Origin: Blasia pusilla
Taxonomy: Eukaryota > Marchantiophyta > Marchantiopsida > Blasiales
Length of the DNA: 64,000 nt
Reading direction: 5' to 3'
Assembly (NCBI GenBank): GCA_050084515.1
Contig: CM114271.1
Span: 17,608,001-17,672,000 of the forward strand
Numbering within the stretch: position 1 is the stretch's first letter; every line of letters begins with the position of its first letter. The translations under genes and the position numbers were made by a program. Below, one piece after another: positions 36,073 through 50,029 of this stretch. The notes beneath the pieces were generated by a model, which was not told the DNA's origin, ran no database searches, and saw only the letters and a list, made by a program, of their open reading frames with translations.

Positions 36073-37648
36073 ATGATGATTGTTCTTCAAGAACACGAAC
36101 TGAGTTATTTTGAAGAACTTGCATGTAAGGTCAAATGGATTGAACCTATGGAGGAAAATAATTTTGTTGCATTAAGATATCAAAAGATTTGGGAGCTCGT
36201 TGTTATACCTTACGATAAGGAAGTTATTGGTTGCAAATGGGTTTATAAATTCAAGCGTAATCAAGATAGTATAATGAACTGATACAAAGCTATATTGATA
36301 ATCAAGGTCTATGTACAACAATATGGCATAGATTATAAGGAGATATTTAGCCATGTTCCAAAGATGGCGACTACGAGAATAGTGGCTATAGTTGCAATAA
36401 GTAAGAAGTGGAGATTACATCTCATGGACGTCAGTAATCTTTTCTTGAATGGAAATTTGCATGAGGTTGTATACATGGCTCAACCACTTGGATATGAGCA
36501 TCCAAAGTTTTCATTTCGCATATGCAAGTTAAAGAAGGCTCTATATGGGCTCAAGCAAGCCCCAAGAGCTTGGTATTCCACGATTACATATATCCTACCA
36601 AAACTTGGCTTTAGAGTTTGTCATTCTAATTCCTCATTATATATCTTGAGAGGACAAGGCCATACGATTATCATTGTTTTGTATGTTCATGAATTCTTGA
36701 TTATTGGGAGTACATAGGATATGGCACAATAAGTCAAGCTAAAACTTACAAGAAGAATTTGAAATGAAGAACTTATGAGAACTCAAGTACTTCCTTGGAG
36801 TTAAGTTTATTAGAGTTGGATAGAGCATGTGGTTGTTACAGCAACAATATGCTCTTCACATGCTTTCAAAATAATTGCTTGTAAGCCAATCTGTACGGAC
36901 CATAATGTGAAGCTAAGATTGTATGAGGGAGAGTTTCTTGCATATTCTAATATGTACAAGCTTATGGTTGGAAGTTTGATCTATCTGACTATTACTTGTT
37001 TGAACTTAAGCTACATAATTGGCCCAGTGAGCTAGTTCATGCAAACACCTCGGAAACCTCACCTTGATGTTGTTAAGAGGATTATGCCTTATGTGAAATT
37101 CTTTGTTCAATTTGGGCTTCAATTTGAACTTTTTCCGAGTTTACAATTATGAGGATTCATAAGTATTGATTGGGCAAGAAGAGTGTCAGATAGACACTCT
37201 ACATCTAGTTATTCCTTCATCTTGGGAAGCATAGTTATAAGTTGGGTCTCAAAGAAGCAGCCTACAATTATTTTATCTTCAATAGAGGTTGATTATAAAG
37301 GAGCAACCAATATAGTATGTAAGGAAGGCGGTGTGGCTTCATAAATTACTTTTTCAGATTGAGGTTAGTAACTTAGGACCTAGTGTAATATATGTAGACA
37401 ACATGAGTAACGGCAAGCTTGCTAATAGCATTGTGTTTCATGCTCAAACAAAGCATGTTGAGGTGCACTACCACTTTATCAAAGAGAAAGTACTTGCACG
37501 AGAAATTGATATTGTGTATGAAGGTATAGATCAAAAAATTGTTGATATCTTCACAAATTCATTGTCTAGAGAAAAGTTTGAGATGTTAAGAAAGGATTTA
37601 GTTGTTAGAGATATCGATATGAGCTTGAGGGGAAGTATTGAAGATTAG
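36073..37648 (+). pseudogene. Reverse transcriptase and RNase H of copia II
   Basis: RT blocks in order: VIGCKWVYKFKRN (36220-36260), YGIDYKEIFSHVPKM, LHLMDVSNLFLNG, ICKLKKALYGLKQAPRAWY and VLYVHEFLI, where the catalytic YVDD is now YVHE. RNase H follows after about 37180 (STSSYSFILGSIVISW, VSKKQPTI, VIYVDNMS, KHVEVHYHFI), ending at 37648 just into the 3' LTR. The altered YVDD alone makes it non-functional. Confidence 0.85.
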
Positions 37649-37945
37649 TTATAGTCAAACTCATCGGACACATGAACTACTATATTTGGTACTCATACAA
37701 AATAGGAAAGTTTAATTTTGGTTAGTTAGTTAAGCATAATTATCTTAACTAGGGTTAGTTAACAATATTTTGTATAACTCGAGACTATGGTCGAGATTAC
37801 GGTTAGGGTTTCTTGTACGTACCTTATATAATTGAGAAGAGGATTAGCCTCCACTAATTCTCTCATTGCAAAATTTCATTTTATATGGTGGTGTGTGAGT
37901 GTAAGAGTTGTATCCCATCTGTTATGCTTGTTTAGCAATTTCCTA
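37636..37945 (+). repeat. 3' LTR of copia II
   Basis: It starts right after the purine tract with TATTGAAG (expected TG end mutated) and matches 33041-33311, with an insertion of about 35 bases near 37880-37920. The end is approximate. Confidence 0.75.
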
Positions 37946-40222
37946 TTTTCACCACCTCAAATAACAAGAAATATTGAGGCAATTGCATTTTCCAACAAGT
38001 CTTCTCTCACCGTGGGTCCGACGCCCCAACAACACCTCGTAGATCCCATGCTCTAGCTCCACCACAAGTCATAATAGTGTTCATCTCCACTTGCATAAAC
38101 AAACAAAAAAATCCAAATTAGCAAATTTACTATCACCATATGGTATAAGCATTGGATCACCGCCCGTTCGGACACAACCCAAATCATGTAGCATTCATAG
38201 GACACCCACTTATTCCCTCATCCCATGGATCATGCTAAAAAGGTTGCCATGCCACCTTTATTGACTTGTGGTTCTTGACCACCACCAAACCTGTGGCCAT
38301 GGGGCCATGGTCGAGGATAGACTCCCCCTTGGCCTCGGAGTCATACTCCCCTAGGATCACCGGTGAAACATACGTTCAATCCCAATACAACCTCCACACC
38401 CAAGTCTCCGCCAATTGCTTGTTTTGAATTATGTTTGTTCTTGCTTGCAAACATCAAGGTAGAGTGCTAAAGTGGTGTATGAGTGATCTTGTCCATGAAT
38501 CTTATTTGTTCATATTTGCAAACTAGTAAGAAAACACATCAATTTTTCTACTAATGTCTCTCTCTCTCCTTGCACATGTTTTCCTTAACATTGGTTGGCT
38601 TTGTAAGTGAGTTTATTTCCTCGTTACTAATTTTTTAATTAGCCTTGTCCTCACATCCTCATGCTATGTTGGCATGCTCCCCATGTAAAGGTGTGTTTTT
38701 CATGGGGTGGCTTATTTTGTTGGCATGCTCCCCATTTTGTGTTGGCATGTTGCGCTAGTATGCTCCCCTTGTTGGCATGCCTGGGTTCCTTTGTCTCTTT
38801 TGCCTCACTTCCTTTTGTTGTGCATCTATGTAGCCTCCTTCTCTTGGATGTTGGTATTGATTCTCTTCAAGCTCTTGCTTGCTAAGGTGGGGTATCTTGA
38901 GATTGGCTCCTACACGCACCTACCCTAAGCTAGTGTTTGGTAAGGTGTGTGTAGGTCAGCCAAGAAATAGATGTGCATCGGCATGGAGGATGCTCTAGAA
39001 CCTTTGGGTGTCACATATCCTAGCATCTTGGTTCCAATCACTCATTCATTCAGGTCTTGTAAACTCTAATAAGGTGTTGCCATATCAAGCAGCCCACGCT
39101 CTCAACATGAGATGGAGACAAGTTGTTCACACAATCCATTTCCCATTCACTCTTCCACGATTTGTAGGTAGTTACCCTCTTTCTACATGGTTCAACGGAA
39201 GCTCGTCTCGGGATCCACTTTCTATACTTTCTCGTGACTCTGAAAGTTCTAGAAGTAAGGTCTGAGAGAAGTGGAGCTCTGAGTTTAACACAACCACCGA
39301 GGGTAAACTGCGAAAGCAGTAACTGAAGTTGAAGAAAATGATGACACGAAGTGATGGGGACATCATCACTCCAACGGGTCGCATGAAACGAAGTGAAAAA
39401 GACACGCAAAGAGTCGTGATGCACGGATTTCAGTTGCTTCCAGAAGGCGGGCCAGGTGCTCGAAGTGAACATAGGCCCAAATAGCCAATGGGAGAAAATT
39501 TGATTGTCCTACGCTGAACCCCTAAGATTTTACCCGTCCGCAATTATTCACCGAGGGGAGTGCGTCATTCGCGTGAACCGGATCTGCAAGGATCTTATGA
39601 TGGGTTAGAAAATACTCTGCTTCTGAACAGCCAAAACTGTGCCAAAATCGAATGCAAGTGGTAAGATCAGACCATAAAGCCGCAGCCCAAATTCCTGTGT
39701 GAGATTAACACACTCATTTCGAGTGGGTAGCCCAAACCGAAACATTCTATGTGAGATGTCGTATGTCTTGAAGTACGAAAATTTTGTATTGTACCGCTTC
39801 ACAAATAGGAAAGAAAAAAAAACAAAACAATGCATGCCAAGGCCAACTAAGGAGAGGTGGACAAGTTCACATCCCCAACATCCAGAGGCCACATCCTGTG
39901 AAATGTTCCACGAAAATGTGGAGAGCAAAGGGGTCTGAGTGACGATGATAATCGATCATCCGCTCAAAAACATGTGTTTGAAGACTCTATTACAATGGCG
40001 TCAGAGAATTCAATGTCCGCAAATCAATCTAATAAAAGAGAATTCCACTCCTGTAGTGCCACTCCCCTCTTCACACCACTACTTCATGTGCATGCTCCGA
40101 CAACCATCTATTTATCTGGAGGAGCTGCAGCAATAAGATCTGGTGGTCACTGGACGTTCTATTTAGCCCTCATATCAGCTGATATGGAGAAGGTGTGGTC
40201 CACCGTGGAGGAGCTACGTTCC
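37946..40222. other. Intergenic region between copia II and TAF2
   Basis: No gene was recognised. A TTGGCATGCTCCCC word is repeated at 38668-38775 (at least three times, two of them near-perfect). The ORF at 39472-39050 (140 residues, minus) shows no domain. The part near 40222 is probably the 3' UTR of TAF2. Confidence 0.45.
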
Positions 40223-43200
40223 TCATGAATGAACCTTTGCGGTATGAATCTTTTTAATCTTCAATCGCAGTTTCTGACTTATGTCACCCTCCACTTTGCC
40301 CACTAGAGGAAGCCCAGATTTCTCCTCAGATTCACTTATTTTGCTTTTATTTACGTCCACTTTCTGAGATTTTCGCTCCTCTTTCTCTCGCCTTCGCATC
40401 TCCTTTTCCTCCCTTCTTTTGCGTTTCTTTTCTTGATACTCCACATCCTCCACCTTGGCCCTTTTCTTGTCTTGATTTTCTGATTCAGCATCCTTCTCTC
40501 GGTGATGCTTCTTCTTGTCTTTTTTGTGTTTCTTATCTCTCTTCTCCTTCTTCTCTTTCTTCTCACTGAAGTCTTCTTTTTTGACTGTGATGATACCAGG
40601 TCCTGATCCTGGTTTGGCGTCATTTCCTGCTGATGATCCACCTGATGGTTCTTGTTGAACCTCCTGTGACTGCATCTGAGAATATTTGTGTAATCCCCCA
40701 TTTTGTGAGGCAGCCCTCGAACTTCCGTAGTTACCAGGTTTAGGTCCACCTGACATTTGACTTTGACTTTCAACAGCATCATTTTCACTGTCGTCGCCAA
40801 GACCATCAAGACCACTTCCCATGCTGGATCCTTCTGGTATTGTAGCCAGGATTTGCTTTTGATCCTCAGGATCTGGTGTTACCTTCCGGACATAATCTTC
40901 TGCCGGCTCAATCTCCCCCTCCTCAAAACCTTGGGGTGTTCCAATCTCTTCCTTCACCTGATGACTACCCAAACCGACTTCATTTATCCTTCCATGGGAG
41001 ATAAGTGGACTTTCCTCACCTGTCTTCTCCTCCTTCAGAGTCACTTGCGCAGACATGGGTGATTGAGAGGCTCCAATGTCCACAACACCACCTTTTTCCT
41101 GTGATCCAATGGAAAGTTCCAAGGGACTGGATGCATCCGTATCGTCAAGGGAAGCAGGTTTAAGCCGTAACTTTACCTTACCCACCCTGGGAACTACTTT
41201 CACTGGTTCCTTTCCACATGAGCTTGCACTAGCAGTAGGAGCTTCTTCCTTGGGCACAGTTAGCCGTACAGGAACCACACGGATGCGGAGAGGTTCTGCT
41301 CGTGGTTGTTGGAAGATGACTTTCAATGGTTGGGTGCTCTTGGGCTTGAGCTCTTTGGGCTGAGTTATGTCCTGTGAAAGAGCCCGCTGTGGAGGTCTTT
41401 CTGCAACTAATGCATCTTCTCTTCGGAAAAGAGATGCAGACCTATATATGCACGCGCAACACACAACCACCATTGCTCATGGTCAGACAGCTTTGAAGGA
41501 ACACCTTTCAGAACACAAGCCTCCTTGACTACTACTCTCAGATCTTCTAATGAATATAAGTTGAACAAAACATTGAGGGTAGCCCATTGACAGTAATACA
41601 GCTTGGAGCGGAACACCATTTACCTGCTGGCAAGGATTTGCAACACACAGAAAATATGGTGTCGGAGGAGTACATTTGGAAATGAGTCAACGCTATCCAG
41701 TTTCTCCAACAAAGCAGCCAGTGCCGAACTACTCGAAGACATACTTAGTTCACCCTTAAGTAAGCACAGATTAATCATTTGCTCCATAACTTTACATTGC
41801 ACTGCATCGAGACAGCCCACTTTTTAAAGTCAAATACTGCTCTTCCAAGAGAATGAACCTTGCAGTTTTAGACATTCACTACTAGAACTCTTACTCCTCT
41901 AAAGACTATTCAAAACAGAGGATGAAGATCTAGAACATGGAATAATTAAAAGCTTCTTAGTGAACGTGCTACTCTAAGCAGACATATAGTTGAAGGTTCC
42001 AAGGCCTATCTTGATCAACCAACCATATGTGTAGTTTCCACAGCAATCTCCTCAACAAAATGTCGGACAAACAACACCCAGAACAATTATGAGAAATCAA
42101 GTTTACAGTTGCTCCAGATGTACAAGAGTGTTAAGTTACCTGTCAAAGACGGATCTGCTGCCACAAAACGAAGAGCAAGGCTGATCGCATTGTCCAGACC
42201 TCTAGACCTTGCCTCCACTTCGAGTAGGGACTGCAGTGCTGTAACCCGCACATGCCGAGTTGCACTCTGGGAATTTCCAAAAGGTTGCAAGAGCTTTTCC
42301 AAACGCTCCTACGAGTATATGGGTACAAAAAAATGACAGCTTTCAGCTACTCCAGAGAAGCTTGTCAAAATGACCTGTGTGACCCAAAATGACTTTATTC
42401 AGCATACGAAGGTTGAATAAAGCTTACCAAAGGTAGGATCTGTGAGAACTTCACCGCAAGGCGAGTTAATGTGTGAATACAACTGATGGTCAGAACACCG
42501 TTATAGCTTGGCATCAACCTGCATTACAATTACCATCCATACATCAAGTCCTGTGCGAAACAAGGAAAAGGCAACAAAATAGACTCATGAGGACACTACC
42601 AAAGCCCTAATCAAGAGGAACAGTCGCCTGGAAAAGCACGACATATGATTTACTTTTGATAGAAATAAACGAGGTTCACTTCACATGATTGTCAGGTTGC
42701 ATTACTAGGTAAAACACGAGAACTACCAGACTTCAACAGTGGTAAACATGTCCATGGTAGGACCCTTTTGTTCAGACAACAAGTGACATACCTGTCATAC
42801 TGCAAAAACCGATCAATTTGCTTCAAAAATTTAGCAAGAGTCTGCAGATTCTGTCAACCGGACACCAAAGTACACAAAAAAACACACACAATATCAACTG
42901 TTGCTCTTTTCATTATTAATCTCATGTCACCTTTGCAACTACATCCCCTACCAAACAAGCACATATGGACTTTAAACTCAAGAGGATCATTTTGCTTATG
43001 TTCAGGTAGCGAGTGGAGGTGCAATAGAATTGAATGGAAAATCTCCATACACATGCCAACTGGGAGGTGAACATTTGAGGCCCATTCCTCAAATGTCAAT
43101 TTTCAAAGTGATATTTCTTGGGCATCCGGGGCAAGTGCGTCCACTAAACTTTTAGGAAGGAAAGTATTACTGCGTAGTAAAGGAAATTCCCCGATCGAAT

Positions 43201-46200
43201 CCATTATCGACGAATTCTTCCCATCATGAGTAAAAAATGATGAAAATATCAAGTATTTTACCTGTGATCCAAATTCAAGGATCCCAATTGCTTCTATGAC
43301 AGATGCTAGCCAGAATACATCTGAGTACTGATTTCCGCTGTTGTCATTATGCTGCACAAACCCAAACATGTGAGTAAGCAGATTCACTCTTCAATTAACT
43401 TGACTCCAGACTTTCGTATATGCCAGTATGATAAGGTCCAACTCCAGGTATATGACTCGGTACACATTCCTGTAGTATATCAGACTGAATAAATATTCAG
43501 ATATCAATGACAATGAAAGGGATATACTATTTTTTACACAACAATAGAGAGACTTGCCTTCAGAATGTGTAAAATAAAGTCTGTTGCTTCCACTGGACTT
43601 TTACCATCACTACCACGAACTGAGGCCACTGCTCCCGGTATTGCCTTCAAAATATGGATAGGATATTATTGAATGAGAAAGACAATGATAGGAAGTACGT
43701 CCATTGGGAGTTACAAGATGGAAAAGAGGACCCCAAACTCTCATCCACCTGACACAGCTAACGAACTCATGAGAAAAGACTTAATCCAGTGAAGAAGATT
43801 AGGATCTACAAATACCTCAAGGACAAGATACTCAGCCAAATCATGGAAGTCATTAGATCTGCAGCCAAACACACGGATATGAGTCAGTAAGGCCTATAGC
43901 TTTCTGCCATCTCCACCTCTTTCAATCTTTCCCTGGTCACTACACCTAGGAGGAACAAAAGAAGTTGCTTCTGGAAAACAGATCTTCGTGGCTATGACAT
44001 AACTGTATGTTCTATTAACAACAAAAGAAGTAGCAGTTCAGAAAAATCCAACGTGAACTCATCTTCCAAGTTGTATAGCATACCTAGGAAGGCCAATGTC
44101 TGGATCGCATCTGCGACTTTTGAAAAATTTTATTAGGTGTGAAAGACCCGACCAGTTGGTGGCCTGAAATTTTTCAGAAAAAAATATATCAATTTTTAAT
44201 AGCACCATGAACCTTTGGCTCGATGCCTGAGAATGAAAGTTACAAAAAGTGACTTCACAGAAGCTCCACCACCACCAAGATCTTCATTCAGAAAAGTATT
44301 CCTAACCTCAGTCGCAGTGCTTGCAAGGGCTGAAGCTGCTTCAATCCTGACTCTACAATAAACCTTCATGCACAAACAGGATATACAAAAACAGTGTTAG
44401 AAGCAAGTAAGACATTGTTTGGGATGTACGGCAATTAGAAAAGTGGATTTTTTGCAATTGCACTCACAGGAGAGAAGCCACTTTACATGCTTGGTTCTAC
44501 TTACCTTGGAATCAGTGAGGCAATTGTTTAGAGCAGTAACTATCCCAAAACTTGGTCGTGGAAGAGCACACATGGCTGCAATAGCCTGAATTTGACCAAC
44601 CACATCGCGATCTTTCTCAAGTTGATTGATCTGTCCTCCACCAACCACAAAAATCATCTCCACAAATATTTGGGACCCTAAACAACTAGCATGCCCACAG
44701 AAAAACTCCCTTCTCTTAAAAAATTGAAGAGTAGAAATGCAACAGAGCCTGCACAAGGAAACATATTCCTCTTGAATGTTGATGCACTAGTACACAAGCT
44801 TGAGAACAACCTTCAAAGTTAGGAAGATTAAGTTTTTTCTAAGAATATTCTGCGCCGCAAGCTCCCAAAACTCTAAACATGTCCTACAGTATCCAGAGGT
44901 TGCGCATTCTACTTACTATTTGCTGTGCAAACCTTTTGTGAATCTACATATTTGCCACACGCCCAGATTCTGTACATTTTAAAATGCTTGTGAAAGTTGC
45001 CACAGGTTGAAGGCCAATCCTAAATAAATCAAATTATCCAGTCATTCCAGATCAGTTAAGGAGCAGGTCCATACCCACATCTGCTCAGGTTGGAACAGTT
45101 GTACGTCAGATATATATTCCATCTGAGGATCCGCCCTTAACCACAGCAATGGAGACTCCATGCTGCAAAACCAAAGCCTCTCCCTCTTAGTAACTAAAAT
45201 CTTCTCACCTATGGTACAACTCCCAAATAGGCCTGAGAGAAGAACAGACGAGAAGTGGATTCAGGTTCAACATTGAAAACAGGATAGCACTGGCATTAGT
45301 TATCACCTGATTCGTGTATCAGAAGCTGCAATGTCAAAATTTTCATCTGCTGCATCAGATTTACTCCCTTTTTTTGGTTTTGGAATGCGCCGACCAGCCA
45401 GTTTGGAATGACACTGTATATCCAACAGTTGGAATATATCTCCAGCCATGGGTAGACTAGGATGATCATACATTCCATCCAGTTCATGGACTCGGATGCT
45501 CATCATTCCGGGCCAACCCAAATCAACTGTTACAGGCTTGCTTTCAGTGTCCTTGTCGGATGTTGTCAACTCTGAAGAAGCAGTGGATTCGCGATGAACA
45601 GCAAGTTCCACTATATTCCGTCGCTTACCATAAGTAAAACCCATTCTGAAGAACACACCAGTTCATACTTTTCTCAGCACAGTCAGTACCACAATTTTCC
45701 AGAAGGGTCCTACCGGTCCATTTTATTGCCCTGAATTTTGAGACCGAGTATTCTGAATTGTATTTTTCCACTTCAAAAATGCTATACAAAGCAGGTAAAC
45801 GCCCACTCACAATTAATTGTGGACAAACCTTAAGCGGGGGCATCCTGAGGACTCAACCCAACGTGGGAAAAACTCCTTCAAAAAAGGACGCTCGAGATTG
45901 CCGAGTTTGTTTGCAAAATGTCGAAACTGCACAAATACAATCTCTATGTTAGAGGCAATATTTGTCCTAGGGTCTACTTATCAACTGGGCTCACTGATGT
46001 TCAAGGCACCTCATCTGGGTTCGATAGCAATTAAACCCCGATGATAAAACTCACCATCCATGTAGAGGCTCTCCTGGAATTCCACATAAACAAGATACAA
46101 ATCAAGACTTCTTCTAAACAACAAACATCACAAATCCTGATCTATGAACTAGGCAACATGATTCCACTCATGAACATGCAAGCTGAAATGGTACAGAAAT

Positions 46201-49200
46201 ATACCTCTTTTGTGCTTAAGGTGCGCAAGTGTCGAACCGGATCTTGTGCCCTAAGAATTATTCGCTGCAAAATCTGCATATGCAGCAGGACCCAGAATTC
46301 AAATTCACTATCCAGTATGTAGATCCGAGGGATTGTTGCAAACTCCACAGATATTTATCCAAGAAGGTCCACTTGTAGTAGTCATTGCATTGCTTACTTT
46401 TTTGAATGGCTCAGGACCCATTTGCTTCTCCAACATTTGGACCACTGCAGTCTGCAAAACCCAACATCAATTTGCATCGACATGACATTGGTTTGCGATA
46501 AAACCAGATAGAAGTGCACATTTAGGACTACATTTCTCGTCCTACTTCCTTCTCTGCCACAAATGCCAATCCAGAAGTCAGCCTATTTAAGGACCGAATT
46601 AGACACAAGAATTTGCCTACTCCCTAGAATGGAACTCTGTCCTGACCTGTACTCAGCAACACAAAAAACAAAATTTTGATTGAACACTCACAGCCTTCCA
46701 AGCACGAATCTGACCCAGACCACCAAGCTTCTCGACACCATACTGGTCAATTCCAGTTCCAGACGGCCAACTTAAAACTGGAGCTCCATCAACGTCCACC
46801 ATACATACAGCTTCATTGGCCTGCCCATTGAACACCATACATGTAGAGATCTCTATCAGGATGTGGCAATAGTTCTTCGCGGTAAAATCAACCACATCTT
46901 CCCTAAATTAGTTCACTCAAACGTTTGAGTGTACATTATAAACAACCACTCTGGATAGCCTACATTACAGCTGGTTAATGCCCGTGTGGCTCTCATTTAA
47001 GTGAAGTTGGTACAAATGAACATTTGAATCCTATCCCACTATGAGAGAGGTAGGTTCCCTACCTTATATCGACGGTAGCGTGCTTCATTGTTACCCATGT
47101 AACGCTTTACAAATTGGTCACATAAAAAGCCCGCCAGCCCCTCAAGCAACCATGCTGCCGATCAATCAATTCAACAAATGGAGAAAAAATCAGGCTCTAG
47201 TAGAATACCTTCCCTGGTAGAACAATCCCTTCCAACATGCAGCCATTCAGGGAAATGACATATGATGCTTCGAACATGTACAATGACCACACATACTATC
47301 TTCGATGACTTGTACAGACTTACTTCATCAGCATGTCTAGGGTCAATCAGGACAATCTGAACTCGCAGGACAAACAAGACATGGAGTATGCATGGAGAAT
47401 TACCATCAGCAGGAGTGTCTGGTGTGATAAACACACCAAACCATTGCTGAGCCAAGGCCTGAGCCAACTTCACTTGAGTGCTGAATGCCTACAAGCGATT
47501 GACAAGACTCGCTTCAGATTCTCATTGCACTGTATGCTTAGACAGTAAGAACGAAGCATCCAAAGCACTTGCATGGCTTTCAGTTCTTCGAATTCTCCAA
47601 TTCAATGCTTCAGTGACATGAGTTTGGCAAATGGGGTGGAGAATCTAAGTGTAAAATTATCATGCTAGCTTAATTTAAATCAATCTTACATTACAGAGAG
47701 TTATCACTAAATTACCTGGTCTATAATACGATCATCAACCAGCAAGTGTGAGCTGATAGTAACCATAGAAGCACCCACAGAAACTGAAGAGATAGTAGAT
47801 TCAGATTCGATGAAGACTTGTTTATAGCACCCATATGGAAAGGGTGCCCCAAGATACTCCTCATACGTACTGCATACACAGAAGAGATTGTTGGTAAGGC
47901 CAGATCTAGAGACACCATACACAAAGTAGTGCAGGCAGATATTTATTACTCACGGAAGAGACCCACAGACGATAATGGAGTAAATCTCATGCCATCATCT
48001 CCCAAGAAGAAGTTCCATAAAGTCGTAGAGACTAGCCTTCACATAGCTACAACATACATCAAGTAAAAGATATTTGGAGAAAAATCTTGCAGAGCATACT
48101 TACCTTGAGAGGAAGTGGAAGAAGCTAACTGTACATTGAAGTTTTGTGGCATCACCAGGCATGCACATATGTGAAATCATAGCATTGGAACGATCGGGAA
48201 GCACCACCAGAGGTGCAACCACCAGTGAAATATAGCTTGCTGCAGTTGGGATGCTTAGACTGTATGCATACGTTTTCAGGTGGGAGCCTTCCTTGCTAAA
48301 CACCTGAGCCCAAAAATGAATATCTTAGCCGCTGCTGGGATGCCCTTCTTAGCACCTGACAAGATGAAATAACTGATTTTCCCAAATGCATGGCATGATA
48401 TTTAGGATTTTCTTGCAGGAAGAGATTTCGCTTGAGCAGAATGTAAAGTGCAAAACCAGCAACCTTCCGCAAGGTCCATTTTGGTATAGAGAAAGTCGTG
48501 TGTCTGCATTTGTTGAGTTTTATGCAACTCGAGCAGCTGCCCACAACAGATGCACTAACTTCCCTCATCCCAAAACTCTGACAATCCCCCAATTTTAGGG
48601 GACAGCTTGCAACTTACCTGGTACAGAAGCTTCCCACTGCTGACAGCAATGTACTCAGAGGGTACAGTAAATTCAAGAGAATAACTGCAACCAACAAAAT
48701 CAATGATGAGCACGAGTAACAGAAACTCAACTACCATCAGACGCTTCTCACAAATATGGATAACACTTGCACATAGAGGATAGACAAGAATGACTAGCCT
48801 AGGAAACTCCTCAACCATGAAACCAAGTAAATGGAAAGGCGACAACTCTGCCATGAGAACAGAGCAAGAAAATGTTGGGGGACGATTGGTATCTGAGCTT
48901 TTCCATATAGTGAGACAATCTGTGCTCTTCTGATGTGTACTCTGACGTGTTAAGCCTTAACTACTGGAACTGTCTTCGGTTGGTGCTCACACCACCGAAA
49001 GATGATTTACCTGCATCGCTCTGATGTGGAGTCCACGCAGGGAAACCAACATCTTGCTCGCCTCAACTGACTATTGGTGTGTAACACATTTTGTTGAAAG
49101 TGAGCCCCTGCCACTGGCTTCTCAACCCAGTACTGCACATGCACCAGCTTAACTCGCTGCAAACAACCTCACTGGCATGAAAACATTACCCTGGCGTAAT

Positions 49201-49958
49201 CTCCCCTTGAAACTTGAAGTTAAATCAGGTAATTTTCAACTAACGGAGATCCCCCTATCTGATTACTCCAGCAGAAAAAAAGTACCTCCTGCATTGGGCC
49301 AACTGGCGGAGGACTTTCAATGTCTGCTTTTGTCTCGACCGATGCCTGCTCACCGCCGTTATCCTTATCACCCTCCATCACTGACGGAACCATCGGAGAA
49401 GGAGCTTGGCTGGCATCCATGGGGGTAGCAACATCAGCAAGATGTATCAGCAACTCGGGGATCATTTCCTCATCCAACGTGGCCACATATCTCCGATAAC
49501 CAGCATCAGCCGCGGCATCCGAGGAAAGGGATGAGTACGACTCATTGCGTAATTGTTGCTGCTTTACAGCAGCAATCTGCTGCAGTTCAAAAGTGGCGGA
49601 AACACCGTCCACCAAAACCTTCTCGATGTGCAGGCCACGAGCATGCAGCCCTATTGCTCCACTCTTAGGAGCTACCACTGTCAGCTCCGTATACCTGTCC
49701 ATTATATTTAATGAGATTACTTTAAGTATTCCCCACCTCGCAGCATTCCCGGGGTGCCCCTTACATTGATGACAAATACTTAACACAACGAAAATGCAAA
49801 TAACACGTCGCTCACCCAAAAATGCGTTGCTGCGCAATATCAATTGCAACGCAGAGCTTTTGATTGCGCACGGTACAGCAGCAACTCTCATCCGGCCTGG
49901 TTGCATCCGCAGTCGGGGCACGGTTATCCCTCTGCTTCTGCTTTTTCTGCTTTGCCAT
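40223..49958 (-). CDS. TAF2: TFIID subunit 2, TAF2 (25 exons)
   Basis: TAF2 is a TFIID component that contacts promoter DNA around the initiator. Predicted exons (high-low): 49958-49816, 49694-49286, 49156-49011, 48684-48618, 48303-48104, 47869-47716, 47488-47404, 47154-47063, 46820-46692, 46451-46398, 46264-46205, 45926-45829, 45645-45307, 45162-45075, 44630-44505, 44363-44307, 44163-44084, 43858-43816, 43644-43558, 43351-43262, 42841-42792, 42521-42428, 42308-42140, 41819-41624, 41441-40223. Lengths sum to exactly 1425 codons with the stop. The N-terminal half is an M1-aminopeptidase-like fold: [11 protein letters not shown] (exon 3), and [11 protein letters not shown] with WLLEGLAGF (exons 7-8), where zinc-binding HExxH is replaced by QAxxQ, as expected for a non-catalytic TAF2. 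[15 protein letters not shown] (exon 12) and [13 protein letters not shown] (exon 14) are plant TAF2 hallmarks. The last exon is a Lys/Glu-rich tail with many KK/KH runs. The start [14 protein letters not shown] is the ATG giving an open exon 1. Exon 19 ends in a GC donor. Appears intact. Confidence 0.92.
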
Positions 49959-50019
49959 TAAGGTTTAGTACCTATTGCCGACCACAATTCCATTTCCCCA
50001 TCGATCCGCAGATCCGGTT

Positions 50020-50029
50020 AAACCCTAAA
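50020..50029 (-). promoter_or_regulatory. Telo-box upstream of TAF2
   Basis: AAACCCTAAA lies about 62 bases upstream of the TAF2 ATG. Telo-boxes in plant promoters often mark broadly expressed genes. A second AAACCCT-like site was not seen close by. Confidence 0.5.

Larger units (their letters stand above)
33041..37945 (+). mobile_element. Ty1/copia remnant II with both LTRs
   Basis: The order is 5' LTR, primer-binding site TGATATGAGAGC (33312-33323), gag, knuckle, protease, pre-integrase, integrase, RT, RNase H, a purine tract GAGGGGAAG (37627-37635), then 3' LTR. The two LTRs clearly match but differ by many substitutions and small indels, so insertion is old. Every coding section has stops. 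Target-site duplications could not be identified. Confidence 0.88.

Noticed and set aside
38660-38780. Possible CRISPR-like or tandem array of TTGGCATGCTCCCC
   Set aside because: Only a few copies with uneven spacing; the host is a eukaryote. It is a small local repeat.
39050-39472. 140-residue minus-strand ORF
   Set aside because: No domain, no splice partners or homology that I recognise; base composition is like the flanks.
41407-41619. Minus-strand ORF as an extra TAF2 exon
   Set aside because: Joining exon 24 (ending at 41624) to the last exon (from 41441) with GT-AG signals keeps phase and gives a full frame; this stretch is then intronic. The overlap with the last exon is in another frame.
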